Source: CAZELM01 sp964512995 (GTDB lineage Bacteria; CSSED10-310). From it: DNA of 64,000 bases. Location of the stretch: positions 1-64,000 of the forward strand of contig CAZELM010000014.1 of assembly GCA_964512995.1 (NCBI GenBank), given 5' to 3'. Of this stretch, positions 38,472 through 47,995 are shown one piece after another. The position numbers and the translations under genes were made by a program. How positions within the stretch are numbered: position 1 is the first letter of the stretch; each line of letters begins with the position of its first letter. The notes under the pieces were generated by a model, which worked only from the letters and a program-made list of their open reading frames with translations, did not search any database and was not told the DNA's origin.

Positions 38472-41400
38472 TCAGGGTCGCCGAATCATCCCTGTTGTCA
38501 GAAAAACAGTGAACATAAGCAGCAAAATCGCCAAACCTGCAGGCGATGATACTGGAATCGGTGCAGGCGTCGGTGTCGGACCGATGGGAGTTGGTGTCTC
38601 AGGATTTGGCGTGTTTGTTGGGATCGGAGTCGGGAGTTCAATACATCCGGTCGCGCTCATGGTCTGCAAATTGCCGGTGTGAGCCAGATCATGCATAAAC
38701 ATGGGCCAGGGATTGTTTCCCGGATCAAACGTAACAGGGAACTCCCATACATAAATCTTACCCCCTGCGGCGACCAACATATCCGTAAATCCATTGCAGT
38801 CAATATCATCGACTGCAACAGTCGATCGTACAATCATGCCAGGTTCCAGAACATATCGAGGGAAATTGAGTGGCGATCCCATATTCAGACCTTCACATCC
38901 ATAAATCGGCAAAGGGCGGCCATCTGTGAAACCCATCTCATGGGACCTCATGATCTCCACAGAACCATCCCCATCGATGTCCGTAACAATGGGATCTCCC
39001 TGACGTCCATTTTCACCGGCAAGGAACACATATAAATTCTCACTCCCAGCCCATCGATGGAATTTTAATGCCCCATCATGATCGTATGCCGAAAGCAACA
39101 ACATATTAGCTCCACCGGTAATCACTTCCAATTCCAGGTCTGGATCTCCTAAAGGAACAATCGCGCCGGTTGAACGTCCCATCATCATTGCCGGCCAGCC
39201 GGAACAGTCCGTGCCGTCATGATGAACCAGATGTTCTCCCAATAACACTTCCAGATCACCATCCAGATCGATGTCTGCTACGACCGGATTGCTCACCCCA
39301 CTGCCTTCGGAATTGAATCGCAATGGCCAGCCCGGAACCTGGGTTCCATCGGCATTCAATGCATGTAAATAGTCATCTCCCGAGTTCTCATACGCTGACA
39401 CAATGATCTCCAGTGCACCATCACCATCCAGATCACCCAGCGCAGGCGTGCTCAATGAAGTTGCAGTAATGTTGAATTGATTCTCCAATGTTCCATCTGC
39501 CGCATTCAAGATACATAACGTCGTTTCATGATTGAGGTTATTCCAGTTAAACCAAACTAAAAATACAATCTCCATCATACCATCACCATCCACATCACCG
39601 GCGGTGATAGTCGAAATGATTCCCGAGCTGTATGCTGCGCCTGCCAATGGATTGAATATAAAGTGATTCCAATCCTCAAGTCCATCGGCATCCAATAAAC
39701 CGTCCGCATTATAAGCGTGGATGACCGGAGCGCCATAGTTTTCTTCCGGAGGGAAAGACGGATCGGAATACCACTGTGTCATGGTGGCAGCAACAACTTC
39801 CAATCTGCCATCTCCATCCACATCAACAATCGCGGGATTAGATCGTCCAAGACTCGGATCAGCTCCCCATCCGGGGCGGACTGAGCCGTCTGACTGAAAC
39901 ACCGCCGCTCCAAGAATAATTTCCTGTTCTCCATTCCGATCGAGATCTGCAACGAGTGGTGATTTAAATGTCCAGCTATTGGGATTATTGGCATCAACCG
40001 GCCAGCCGCTCCGTAAAAATTTATCCACAATGACCTTCACATCATGCGTGGTCGAGTAGGTGGAAAAGGCCGCTGTCAGACGCAATGTCATTGGGCCATC
40101 CGGTACACCGGCCATGTCCCAGTTTCCCAATAATCCTTCCGGATCAACCGGACTAGTGGAATGATATATCGAAACAAACGTGCCCGGAGTTGGATTGAAT
40201 CCCGGAGCATAAGATAGTTCATAGTTCTGAAGTTCGGGACTTCCGGTTATCGACCCTTCTGTGACCCGCCCCATAATATCAATGGATGTCACCTGACTAA
40301 TCAACTGATAATTGACAGGAGATGAAATATAGATGTTATCAACTGAAACGGAGTTCCTGTCTTCACTCTGAGCACTCAGGGAGTTGAGTGTACGGAGCCG
40401 GACCGTATATACACCATCCGCATTGTTTCGTGTATCCCATTGAGCCAATACACCATCCACAACTGGTGTATTGCCCGTTGTGAGCGTGGCAAATGAAGTC
40501 GGTGTCTCCCCTGCGCCGATCTCAATGATATACGTATCGAAGTTCGATGCATCGGATGTTCCGGTAATCTGCACTACGCCGTTAACGGTGCTCCCTGTAA
40601 TGGGCTCCTGAATCATCGATTCCGGTGGAGCAGCGCTGATGGTCAGTGCGTTATATGCATTGATCCGGCCATACCCGCTGTCTGTATCAAATCCAGGCGC
40701 ACTCACATCTTCCACCGACTGACGGATCACCTGCCGCACAGTTTCATTACTCCACGCCGGATGCGCATCCAGTATCAACGCCGCCAATGCCGAGACATGG
40801 GGTGCGGCCATGGATGTACCGGAGATCGCCATGTATTTCGCAGCATCGCTCCCATAGATCACCGTATGGCCATATCCGGTCTCCAGATATGCCGAGTTTG
40901 ATACGGTCGACAGGATATCCGCTGCCGGAGAGGTGCTTCCGGGAGCACCACCGACACCGCCTGGCGCCGCTACATCCAGCTTTGTACCAAAATTGGAATA
41001 GGATGCTCTCAAATCATCCCGGGTAAATGCAGAAACCGTGATGGCGGTTTCGATATTGGCTGGAGTGAATCCAGAAGCATCTTTATTATTATTCCCGGCA
41101 GCACAGACAACAACAACTCCCATTCCATGCGCAAAATCCACTGCATCCTGATATGCCTGCGAACGGCCTTCTCCGCCCCAGCTATTATTGATCACCTGAG
41201 CTCCATTCATTGCAGCATATTGGATGGATTGGACCAGATCCGTGTCATATCCGGAACCCCAGGTATTCAATCCGCGTACTGCCATGATCCGGCATCCATG
41301 CGCCAAACCTGCTACTCCATACAGATTGTCCGCAACACCAGCGATTGTCCCGGAAACATGCGTGCCATGTCCATTGGTGTCCATCGGGTTGTTATCGTGA

Positions 41401-42152
41401 TCACTGAAATCCCATCCATAGATATCATCGACAAATCCATTCCCATCATCATCCATTCCATTTCCAGCGATCTCCCCAGGATTGATATAGATATTGCTCT
41501 GTAAATCCGGATGCAGAATATCAACTCCTGAATCAATCACGGCAACCACAACACCTGTCCCATTTGCGATATCCCACGCGGCTTCAGCATCCACCGTGCT
41601 CAAACCCCACAGGTCATCCGGATTAAAGAATTCGTCATTGGGAGTCCAGACCGCATTAACCACATGATTGGGCTCTGCATACGCAACGTGAGGCTCTCTG
41701 GAGTAAGCATTGGCAACCGCCTCCATATCGACTGCCTGCGAAAAGTGGAGTTTGAAAAGATGATCCATTCGAGGTAAAGGGGATTGGCTGTTCAACCGTT
41801 TCTTATCTGGAAATGCCACATTGGATGGAAACAGAGACTCCACTTGCTGAAATCCATATTTTGTATTCAAAACCTGAAGACCTGGAGCAAACACATCCTT
41901 CGGATTCCGGTTCTCATGAATAGCCTTGAGCAGTGATTCCGCCTGGAGCGAACGAAATTTCACGATGAGAACACCGGGCTGTAAATTCATTCTCAGAGAT
42001 TGATGATCAATTGCACAATCGTCCCGCATCTCCATCACCGGCGTATCCGGATCGGTTCGCACGGGAGATGAACAATACCCGTTATGAAAAACACTGGAAA
42101 CAAACAGGAACAGAACGGCAGAAAACAGATTCATAATATGACTCAGTATCAT
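38472..42152 (-). CDS. Secreted subtilisin-like protease with FG-GAP-like repeats and C-terminal sorting tail
   Basis: About 1226 residues. AAGGAG lies 7 nt before the ATG at 42152. A signal peptide (SAVLFLFVSSVFHNGYC) is followed by a propeptide. The S8 domain has Asp in AVIDSGVDI (about 205), His in NGHGTHVSGTIAG (about 260) and Ser in SGTSMAAPHVSAL (about 445). Ig-like regions follow. The second half has VCBS/FG-GAP-type repeats with DLDRNGEQE, DVDGDGRLE, DIDLDGDLE and similar calcium-loop-like motifs. The C-terminus is a short PT linker, then PVSSPAG, a hydrophobic helix (LAILLLMFTVFL) and RRP. This resembles exosortase or PEP/IPTL-CTERM-type sorting tails, so the enzyme is probably retained at the surface. 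Confidence 0.93.
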   Translation of the reverse strand: MILSHIMNLFSAVLFLFVSSVFHNGYCSSPVRTDPDTPVMEMRDDCAIDHQSLRMNLQPGVLIVKFRSLQAESLLKAIHENRNPKDVFAPGLQVLNTKYGFQQVESLFPSNVAFPDKKRLNSQSPLPRMDHLFKLHFSQAVDMEAVANAYSREPHVAYAEPNHVVNAVWTPNDEFFNPDDLWGLSTVDAEAAWDIANGTGVVVAVIDSGVDILHPDLQSNIYINPGEIAGNGMDDDGNGFVDDIYGWDFSDHDNNPMDTNGHGTHVSGTIAGVADNLYGVAGLAHGCRIMAVRGLNTWGSGYDTDLVQSIQYAAMNGAQVINNSWGGEGRSQAYQDAVDFAHGMGVVVVCAAGNNNKDASGFTPANIETAITVSAFTRDDLRASYSNFGTKLDVAAPGGVGGAPGSTSPAADILSTVSNSAYLETGYGHTVIYGSDAAKYMAISGTSMAAPHVSALAALILDAHPAWSNETVRQVIRQSVEDVSAPGFDTDSGYGRINAYNALTISAAPPESMIQEPITGSTVNGVVQITGTSDASNFDTYIIEIGAGETPTSFATLTTGNTPVVDGVLAQWDTRNNADGVYTVRLRTLNSLSAQSEDRNSVSVDNIYISSPVNYQLISQVTSIDIMGRVTEGSITGSPELQNYELSYAPGFNPTPGTFVSIYHSTSPVDPEGLLGNWDMAGVPDGPMTLRLTAAFSTYSTTHDVKVIVDKFLRSGWPVDANNPNSWTFKSPLVADLDRNGEQEIILGAAVFQSDGSVRPGWGADPSLGRSNPAIVDVDGDGRLEVVAATMTQWYSDPSFPPEENYGAPVIHAYNADGLLDADGLEDWNHFIFNPLAGAAYSSGIISTITAGDVDGDGMMEIVFLVWFNWNNLNHETTLCILNAADGTLENQFNITATSLSTPALGDLDGDGALEIIVSAYENSGDDYLHALNADGTQVPGWPLRFNSEGSGVSNPVVADIDLDGDLEVLLGEHLVHHDGTDCSGWPAMMMGRSTGAIVPLGDPDLELEVITGGANMLLLSAYDHDGALKFHRWAGSENLYVFLAGENGRQGDPIVTDIDGDGSVEIMRSHEMGFTDGRPLPIYGCEGLNMGSPLNFPRYVLEPGMIVRSTVAVDDIDCNGFTDMLVAAGGKIYVWEFPVTFDPGNNPWPMFMHDLAHTGNLQTMSATGCIELPTPIPTNTPNPETPTPIGPTPTPAPIPVSSPAGLAILLLMFTVFLTTGMIRRP

Positions 42153-42464
42153 CGGATTCTCCTTTGCATCGTAGAGTATTCCCAAATTATTACAGAACAA
42201 CCAGAAAAACCAGTTGAGACGATTCGTTTGCCAGAAACGATCCGGGATTGCTTAAATGAGGACGGGGGTGTTCCGGATTGAAAAAAAAGACACATGTAGT
42301 TTACTGCCTTCAGACCTACCAGACCAAAATAATTTTAAAAATACATCGCACATCAGTTCGAAAACATCTATCGATTCTCTCGATAATGCCTCAAAAAACG
42401 AAAGATTGGTTATACTGAACAGGTAGTACAATCTCAAAAGGTCTTACAGAGTGTATTCAGTGGA
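42153..42464. other. Intergenic region upstream of the subtilase gene
   Basis: 312 bp between minus-strand genes. A weak minus-strand promoter candidate, TTGTTC with TACTCT at 16-bp spacing, lies about 40 bp before the subtilase ATG. I see no other feature. Confidence 0.4.
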
Positions 42465-42944
42465 TCAGTTCGATGTGGTTTCGTCGTTCTGAAATTCTCC
42501 ACGGAGCCCGACCAGGATGCTCTTTCCAGTGGCATCGACCTTCAGTTCAGCGTACCGGGCATTGGCATATTGATCGGCAGTGCCTTCCTGGAAAAAGAAA
42601 GACTCAGCGCCGATCCGCAATCCGTTTCGGTTCCGGTAGTACAACAGACATTCCCCAGTCTGGAGCGGTTCGTCCCCGTGGATGCGTACAAACGTTCCGA
42701 TGTTGTTCACATCCGTTGAGACCACAATGGTTCCCTCCCGTTTCAGGGACGATACCGGGATCTCATCTGCAATGGCATAACGTAACCGCATATAGTCTCC
42801 CTGCATCAGCGACCGGGGATCGACTGGAACGAGCCGCAGGAAAATGGAACGACCATGGGCAAGCGTACGTTCCTTCTCCACAATCATCCAATTGATCTGC
42901 ACAACGATCACCACTGCTGTGATCCAGAAAATGATATGTTTCAT
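42465..42944 (-). CDS. GDYXXLXY-domain membrane protein
   Basis: 159 residues. An N-terminal membrane helix (HIIFWITAVVIVVQINWMI) is followed by the family-defining motif GDYMRLRY (about 50-57). The ATG at 42944 overlaps the stop of the DUF4401 gene (ATGA); the longer frame to 43079 is inside that gene and is not used. Proteins of this family usually occur directly after DUF4401/DUF2157 genes, as here. Function is unknown. Confidence 0.88.
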   Translation of the reverse strand: MKHIIFWITAVVIVVQINWMIVEKERTLAHGRSIFLRLVPVDPRSLMQGDYMRLRYAIADEIPVSSLKREGTIVVSTDVNNIGTFVRIHGDEPLQTGECLLYYRNRNGLRIGAESFFFQEGTADQYANARYAELKVDATGKSILVGLRGEFQNDETTSN

Positions 42945-44005
42945 AACGAAACCTCTGCGGGAGCCCAGCGCTTGATCAAATAACGAGCCGCCAGAAGCAC
43001 CAGACCACTCCCGCCGATCACCCCTGATTTCACCGCCAGATCGACATCCAGGGAGTAATAATAGATTACCAGGAAACACGCCAGAAACAGATACGCCAGA
43101 TTGGAAATCCTTCGATCATCCCAAGTATACCCAAGAATCATCAAACCAATCGCTACTAATATTCCGGGAGTGCTAAACAGACCCAATAAAACGGTGGATG
43201 CAATCAGAATGATCATATCCGGTCTGGACCATTGCATGACGCTTCCCATGAGCCATCGATACAGGATCAATAAACCTGCAGTCAGAATCAAACCGGATGG
43301 CCACAACGCCATCGGATGATCCGTTTGATGAAAGTCAGGGATCGAAATCAGGTTCATGAACAGAATGGTCAATGGGAGCATCTCGATGACGGCGTATTTC
43401 ACTGGTTCCAATATAACCGGAAGCCGTTTCACCGCAATGATCGCTCCCAGGCCGGCCATTTCCAGTGCAATCATTATGTGCATCCAAGTCATGTGCTTCG
43501 AATCATAAATCCAGACAACGGCCAAAATGACCGTTGCCAGCGGAGAGACATACCGGAAGATTCTGCTGTCATAAAGGGGAATCATCACGAGGGTGATTAC
43601 CAATTGTGCCCAGAAAAACACACTGAGGTTATGAAATTCGAGCCATTGGGCGATTGCATAGAGAACCAATCCGTTTCCACAAAACGCCAGTGATAACGAA
43701 AATTGACTCACAAAAATGGCGGTCGAGATTTTAGACAGAACAATCGCAACGATCAGAAACAGAACACCGATTGCCATTGTGTGCGCATCATCAGCGATCA
43801 GTTTGGCGATTAACAGAAAAAGGATCAGAAATATTGATGCAAGCCAGGCTCCCGCTGTCATAAGCGTTCGCATATAGAGCGGATCATCATGGCGTGTCGT
43901 AACGATGCTGCTCGACTCGATCCGGTGATAATCTGCCACAGGGATCAATCCCTGAAGATCGGGATGGGAAAGCAATTGCCGGAAAGTCATCCTGTCACGG
44001 GGCAT
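42941..44005 (-). CDS. DUF4401-family multi-spanning membrane protein
   Basis: 354 residues. A soluble N-terminus of about 55 residues precedes roughly ten hydrophobic helices. The sequence and position between DUF2157 and GDYXXLXY genes fit the DUF4401 family. It overlaps its upstream neighbour by 11 nt and its downstream one by 4 nt. Role unknown. Confidence 0.82.
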   Translation of the reverse strand: MPRDRMTFRQLLSHPDLQGLIPVADYHRIESSSIVTTRHDDPLYMRTLMTAGAWLASIFLILFLLIAKLIADDAHTMAIGVLFLIVAIVLSKISTAIFVSQFSLSLAFCGNGLVLYAIAQWLEFHNLSVFFWAQLVITLVMIPLYDSRIFRYVSPLATVILAVVWIYDSKHMTWMHIMIALEMAGLGAIIAVKRLPVILEPVKYAVIEMLPLTILFMNLISIPDFHQTDHPMALWPSGLILTAGLLILYRWLMGSVMQWSRPDMIILIASTVLLGLFSTPGILVAIGLMILGYTWDDRRISNLAYLFLACFLVIYYYSLDVDLAVKSGVIGGSGLVLLAARYLIKRWAPAEVSL

Positions 44006-45026
44006 TTCCCGTCTCCTTTCTCTCCTTCTCGATCTTTGCGTTTGTATGTTTCAAAAAATAAGCAGCGCTCGTGATGACCAGCAGGATGATCCCAAAATAC
44101 AACAAGTAATTTCCGGCGGAGTCGAAATTCCGGAAATGAAACAAGCGCTTAGCGATGTACACCAGCAGAATCACACAGATATCCATGACGATCACGGCAA
44201 TCGCAGCGATATCCGGAATCCGGTACCGAAAGACGATATATCCGCTGATGATGGCAAAACTCCAGACAATGACTGTCTTAACACCGAATTGAATGGATTC
44301 GATATCTATAATGGTAAGAATCATCGGAACCGAAATCACAATAAGTAACATGATCATCAAAAAAATCCGGACCCAGGTACCGGAAAGCCAGATCCGGTTC
44401 CATCTCAATCCGGCTTCCCGAAGGATCAATGCCGCAGCATTCAATGCGGCCAACATCATCCATACCCATTCTCCATCAACAATCCCATGGAAAGGATTAG
44501 CATATCCGGCCTGTGCCCAATATTGTATCCCGCAGATGTTCAGCAGCGCGATCCAGACAATCCAAAGGGCTGCGAAGTCAGAAACGAGGACCCAACCGGC
44601 AATCAAAATAGCCCATCCCCGGAACAGTTCATACGCATCCGCTCCGGTCTGATACACCTGACCATAGACCGCCAGCAATACTCCCACCAGTATCGATGCC
44701 GCCAGCAGCAATGCTTTGCCGGATATCGAACGAAGTCCGCGCAGGAATGCTCCAGAAATACAAACCACGATCGATGCTTCGATCAAACCGAATTTAACGA
44801 ACCGATCCAATTCCGACCAATTGTATGCAAAGAAGAAGATGATTCCAGCCAGAACCAGTGTCGTGCCGATCAGCAGCAGATTCAGTTCGGCCCATGTATT
44901 CCATCTGGTTGTTGGCTGCAGTAAACGACATGCCTGACGATATGCTTCATCACTCAACAATCCATCCGCATGGAGCTGACGGAGAGTGCGTATGTCAGTC
45001 GGTTTGTCCAATGGTGATTGCCGCAT
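43995..45026 (-). CDS. DUF2157-family multi-spanning membrane protein
   Basis: About 343 residues. The N-terminal LRQLHADGLLSDEAYRQA block followed by NLLLIGTTLVLAGIIFFFAYNW is typical of DUF2157, and about ten further helices follow. GGGAGAG lies 4 nt before the ATG at 45026; a longer form to 45053 is less likely. The first of three overlapping genes (DUF2157, DUF4401, GDYXXLXY). Confidence 0.84.
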   Translation of the reverse strand: MRQSPLDKPTDIRTLRQLHADGLLSDEAYRQACRLLQPTTRWNTWAELNLLLIGTTLVLAGIIFFFAYNWSELDRFVKFGLIEASIVVCISGAFLRGLRSISGKALLLAASILVGVLLAVYGQVYQTGADAYELFRGWAILIAGWVLVSDFAALWIVWIALLNICGIQYWAQAGYANPFHGIVDGEWVWMMLAALNAAALILREAGLRWNRIWLSGTWVRIFLMIMLLIVISVPMILTIIDIESIQFGVKTVIVWSFAIISGYIVFRYRIPDIAAIAVIVMDICVILLVYIAKRLFHFRNFDSAGNYLLYFGIILLVITSAAYFLKHTNAKIEKERKETGNAP

Positions 45027-45037
45027 TATCTCTCCCA

Positions 45038-45613
45038 TTATTTCAACGGCCAATAAAAATACGGAAGTCCTCTTTCAGTGACAGCATCCGCCAGCAGATG
45101 CGTGAACCAGCTCCAGCCGAAGATAACGCCACACCAGGATGACACATTCCAGTAGGCGCACACAAAGATACCCAAGACAGTGATACCAATCGTGAAAATC
45201 AAAGAATGCGTCGCTCCCCGATGCCCAGTCCAAAACGATAATATCCGAGATATGATAAATAATCCACAACCTCCCATAAATAGGATGAGTCCCCATTTCA
45301 CAATTGGTGTCTGGCTGAAGAAATCAAGTGTCCGGGTTATTCCCAGTGAGTCGCCCAGGACAAACAAGGTGATCCCGATCGCGATCGGTATGAACAACAG
45401 CATCACACCCCTCTGGAACAATGTATGCGGAATGCGCCGACTGATCAGGGAATTGGGAGTATCGATATCCGGACCCAATGCTCCCAGAACCGATGCCAGC
45501 AGTGAAGGAACCACGCTGATCTCACCGATCTGCAGGACACCGGTACGCATCAAACACCACGCTCCCATCGCACTGCTGCAGACACTGATAACGACGTGGT
45601 GTTTGCCTGTCAT
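45038..45613 (-). CDS. YdjM-like membrane-bound metal-dependent hydrolase
   Basis: 191 residues. Metal-site motifs are GALGPDIDTPNS, GHRGATHSLIF and HLLADAVTERGLPYFYWPL, the YdjM/DUF457 pattern, with four to five membrane helices. It lies 11 nt upstream of the DUF2157 gene and probably belongs to the same operon. No good ribosome site precedes the ATG, so the start is less certain. Confidence 0.85.
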   Translation of the reverse strand: MTGKHHVVISVCSSAMGAWCLMRTGVLQIGEISVVPSLLASVLGALGPDIDTPNSLISRRIPHTLFQRGVMLLFIPIAIGITLFVLGDSLGITRTLDFFSQTPIVKWGLILFMGGCGLFIISRILSFWTGHRGATHSLIFTIGITVLGIFVCAYWNVSSWCGVIFGWSWFTHLLADAVTERGLPYFYWPLK

Positions 45614-45633
45614 GATATTTCAGGTGAGGAATA

Positions 45634-45909
45634 ATGATTGAAAGATCACATGGGATGTTGGCATTAACAGAATATTACTCCATAAACATGTTGGGGTATG
45701 CCGGAAGAACTGACTGCGGTAATCCGACGCGTTTGGAAGCCATGGAGATGTTCAAACGCGTTATGCTCAGAACCTGTTTCCATCTCCAAGCGCATGGAAT
45801 CGTATCAGCCTTTGTACACAATGTCCATTTGGCATTTTCATGTCATGCGGATTCATCGCTGAAGATGATCTTCATGACGGACGACAAGATCGGTGGGAGA
45901 TTCCGGTGA
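45634..45909 (+). CDS. Possible small hypothetical protein
   Basis: 91 codons from an ATG with TGAGGAATA directly upstream. No family is recognised. Its last 57 bp run antisense to the PspC gene's 3' end. It lies in the otherwise empty 239-bp gap between two minus-strand genes and may be spurious. Confidence 0.25.
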   Translation: MIERSHGMLALTEYYSINMLGYAGRTDCGNPTRLEAMEMFKRVMLRTCFHLQAHGIVSAFVHNVHLAFSCHADSSLKMIFMTDDKIGGRFR

Positions 45910-46188
45910 CATCAGAAGCCACAGCGCCAGATAGAGCAGGATACCCCAGCCTCCGATAAATGTCAGCACGATGAACGCCACTCGGATGACTGTTACGGGA
46001 ATCGCGAGTTGCCGCGCCAATCCGGCGCACACTCCAGCAATCCGGCCGTACGTTTTGGAGCGTGTCCAGCCTTCCATAAACCGACGGTTGTCGAGCCAGC
46101 TTCCGCAATACCGGCATTTTGCCGCATCCTCATGAATCGTTTCACCACAGAATGTACACTTTTTCTGCGCATCTCCTAATCTATTCAT
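45853..46188 (-). CDS. Zinc-ribbon PspC-domain membrane protein
   Basis: 111 residues. An N-terminal zinc ribbon (CTFCGETIHEDAAKCRYCG) is followed by a PspC domain: GRIAGVCAGLARQLAIPVTV and a membrane helix FIVLTFIGGWGILLYLALWLL. PspC proteins sense or respond to envelope stress. AAGGAG lies upstream, and the start overlaps the anti-sigma stop by 4 nt. It is therefore co-expressed with the sigma/anti-sigma pair. Confidence 0.9.
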   Translation of the reverse strand: MNRLGDAQKKCTFCGETIHEDAAKCRYCGSWLDNRRFMEGWTRSKTYGRIAGVCAGLARQLAIPVTVIRVAFIVLTFIGGWGILLYLALWLLMSPESPTDLVVRHEDHLQR

Positions 46189-46667
46189 ACGACACTCTCC
46201 TTAAAATTCTCTTTCCGGATCCATCCGGCCAGTAACGGAATTGATCCATATGCCAACCCAGATAATGTAAGCGCTGTAGAAACCGACAGGATCAGGTATA
46301 TCTGAGCCAGAACCGGTGATGTGTATTCATTCAGCAGCCGATACCCGATTTCCACCCATAGCCAATTGATGCCAATGATGATCGGCAAACACAAAAGGCT
46401 CACAACACTCAGTTTGGTTGCCATCCATCGGCCTTGTTGATGGTTCATCTCACGACGGGTTGCTATTACCATTCTGTTCATAACTTCAGAATTGAGTTGA
46501 TGGGGAGGACTCAGACCTTTCAGCGAGCTGACCACCGGTCCAATCAATTTAAGCTGTTCCCGGCAGTATTCACATTCCATCACATGCCGCTCCATGGCAG
46601 GAGACAGATCCTCTCTGGGGAGACGTTCCAGCCACTGCTCAAATTCACGACACGACTTCATTGTCAT
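46185..46667 (-). CDS. Zinc-finger anti-sigma factor
   Basis: 160 residues. The N-terminal segment has MERHVMECEYCREQL, an HxxxCxxC zinc-finger (zf-HC2) as in ZAS-type anti-sigma factors, followed by two membrane helices at about 85-110 and 120-145. It overlaps the sigma gene stop by 4 nt. It should hold the ECF sigma factor inactive at the membrane until a signal arrives. Confidence 0.88.
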   Translation of the reverse strand: MTMKSCREFEQWLERLPREDLSPAMERHVMECEYCREQLKLIGPVVSSLKGLSPPHQLNSEVMNRMVIATRREMNHQQGRWMATKLSVVSLLCLPIIIGINWLWVEIGYRLLNEYTSPVLAQIYLILSVSTALTLSGLAYGSIPLLAGWIRKENFKESVV

Positions 46668-47335
46668 ACCGACACCTTTACTCCCTCTAAAACCTGCCTT
46701 AATTTTGCCAATGCCAGATGGAGGCGGCTTTTAACTGTTCCTGATGGGATTTTCAGAACCTCTGCGATTTCGTCCTGTGTCAAGCCACTGTAAAACTTGA
46801 GAACAACCACCTCCCGGAGTTTCACAGATAATCTGGCCAATGCGTTATCCATATCCATTCTCTGGTCTTCTGATACTAATTCCTGCTCACCCGAACGATC
46901 CGATATTTCAACAGATTCGCCTGTTTCGTCCGTGCTTCTCCAGAACCGTCGCCATCGCTCTTTCCGCCAGTAGTTCCGGCTGCAATTCATGGCAATCCGG
47001 GTCAACCATGGAATCAACGGTCGCGATGGATCATATTGATGAAACTTTCTGACAACCAGAAGCCAAGTATCCTGAAGGACATCTTCCGCAACGGTCCGGG
47101 AGGGGGTCATTCGGCGGATGATCAGAAATAACCGATCCGAATGCCGATTGACGAGTTCAGCCATCAAGCTGCTGTTACCTGAAATGATCTGCTGAGCCAA
47201 AGCTTCATCGGTCAAATATTCCGGCATCGTTATCGAATTTGTCTGCAACTCTTCCCTCTCTTGGAAAACGGCTGTAGAACTGTGAAAAGCATGAGTGAAA
47301 TTCAACTCATGGATGACTGAACATCCGGTAATCAT
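46664..47335 (-). CDS. ECF-family RNA polymerase sigma factor
   Basis: 223 residues. Region 2 is NRHSDRLFLIIRRMTPSRT, AEDVLQDTWLLVVRKF and PLIPWLTRIAMNCSRNYWRK. Region 4 is LREVVVLKFYSGLTQDEIA and IPSGTVKSRLHLALAKLR. GGAGGAG lies 8 nt before the ATG at 47335, so I keep the longer start. An internal ATG at 47227 would give the usual compact form. First gene of the coupled sigma, anti-sigma, PspC set. Confidence 0.92.
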   Translation of the reverse strand: MITGCSVIHELNFTHAFHSSTAVFQEREELQTNSITMPEYLTDEALAQQIISGNSSLMAELVNRHSDRLFLIIRRMTPSRTVAEDVLQDTWLLVVRKFHQYDPSRPLIPWLTRIAMNCSRNYWRKERWRRFWRSTDETGESVEISDRSGEQELVSEDQRMDMDNALARLSVKLREVVVLKFYSGLTQDEIAEVLKIPSGTVKSRLHLALAKLRQVLEGVKVSV

Positions 47336-47442
47336 CTCCTAAACTCCTCCAGACTTTAATCACTTCATTTTTACGGTTCAAGTTATCGCTCACATTATCC
47401 CATCCAGACTCCGTGGATCCTTCGCAGAGGACTAAAGCAACA

Positions 47443-47817
47443 CTAGCTCTGCTTTGTACCCGTTTCATCTTTCCGAAGCGTTTCATATCCCAGTCGGCAG
47501 GCTCGTACGCTGCGTTCCATCGGTGAGCGGCCATTCTGATGAAATGGTGTCAGAAGCCAGACAGCAAGATACGCGATCAACCCAATGCCATGAAACAGAG
47601 TCAACACGATGAACATGATTCGCCACGCCAGAACATTGATTCCGGTATTGACACCGAGTGCGCTAGCAACTCCCAGAAACCGACGGGTCGGAAGATCACG
47701 ATACCAGTTGACAGTCTGAACTTCCGGTGTCAGGCTGCTGCGGCACCATTTACATTTGACCGCTTCTGTTTTGATTTCTTCGAAGCAATATGGGCATTTT
47801 TTTGTTTCGTTATTCAT
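47443..47817 (-). CDS. Second zinc-ribbon PspC-domain protein
   Basis: About 124 residues. The zinc ribbon CPYCFEEIKTEAVKCKWC is followed by a PspC-like domain (RRFLGVASALGVNTGI) and a membrane helix (FIVLTLFHGIGLIAYLAVWLL). AAAGGAGG lies 4 nt before the ATG at 47817. It is a paralogue of the PspC gene at 45853-46188, separated from it by the sigma and anti-sigma genes. Confidence 0.88.
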   Translation of the reverse strand: MNNETKKCPYCFEEIKTEAVKCKWCRSSLTPEVQTVNWYRDLPTRRFLGVASALGVNTGINVLAWRIMFIVLTLFHGIGLIAYLAVWLLTPFHQNGRSPMERSVRACRLGYETLRKDETGTKQS

Positions 47818-47995
47818 TGTTCCTCCTTTTAAGACCACTCCGGTCTTCATGAATGGATATGCTACAAATTAAAAAATCGTTCAGTAAAAAAATTGAGATG
47901 GGGGAATGTGCTTTTTCTTAATCTTATGCGTGTTCCATCATTTTGATATCGGAATGATCCGTTTTGAAACTCTCTCTGAGAAAAAAAGTACCCGA

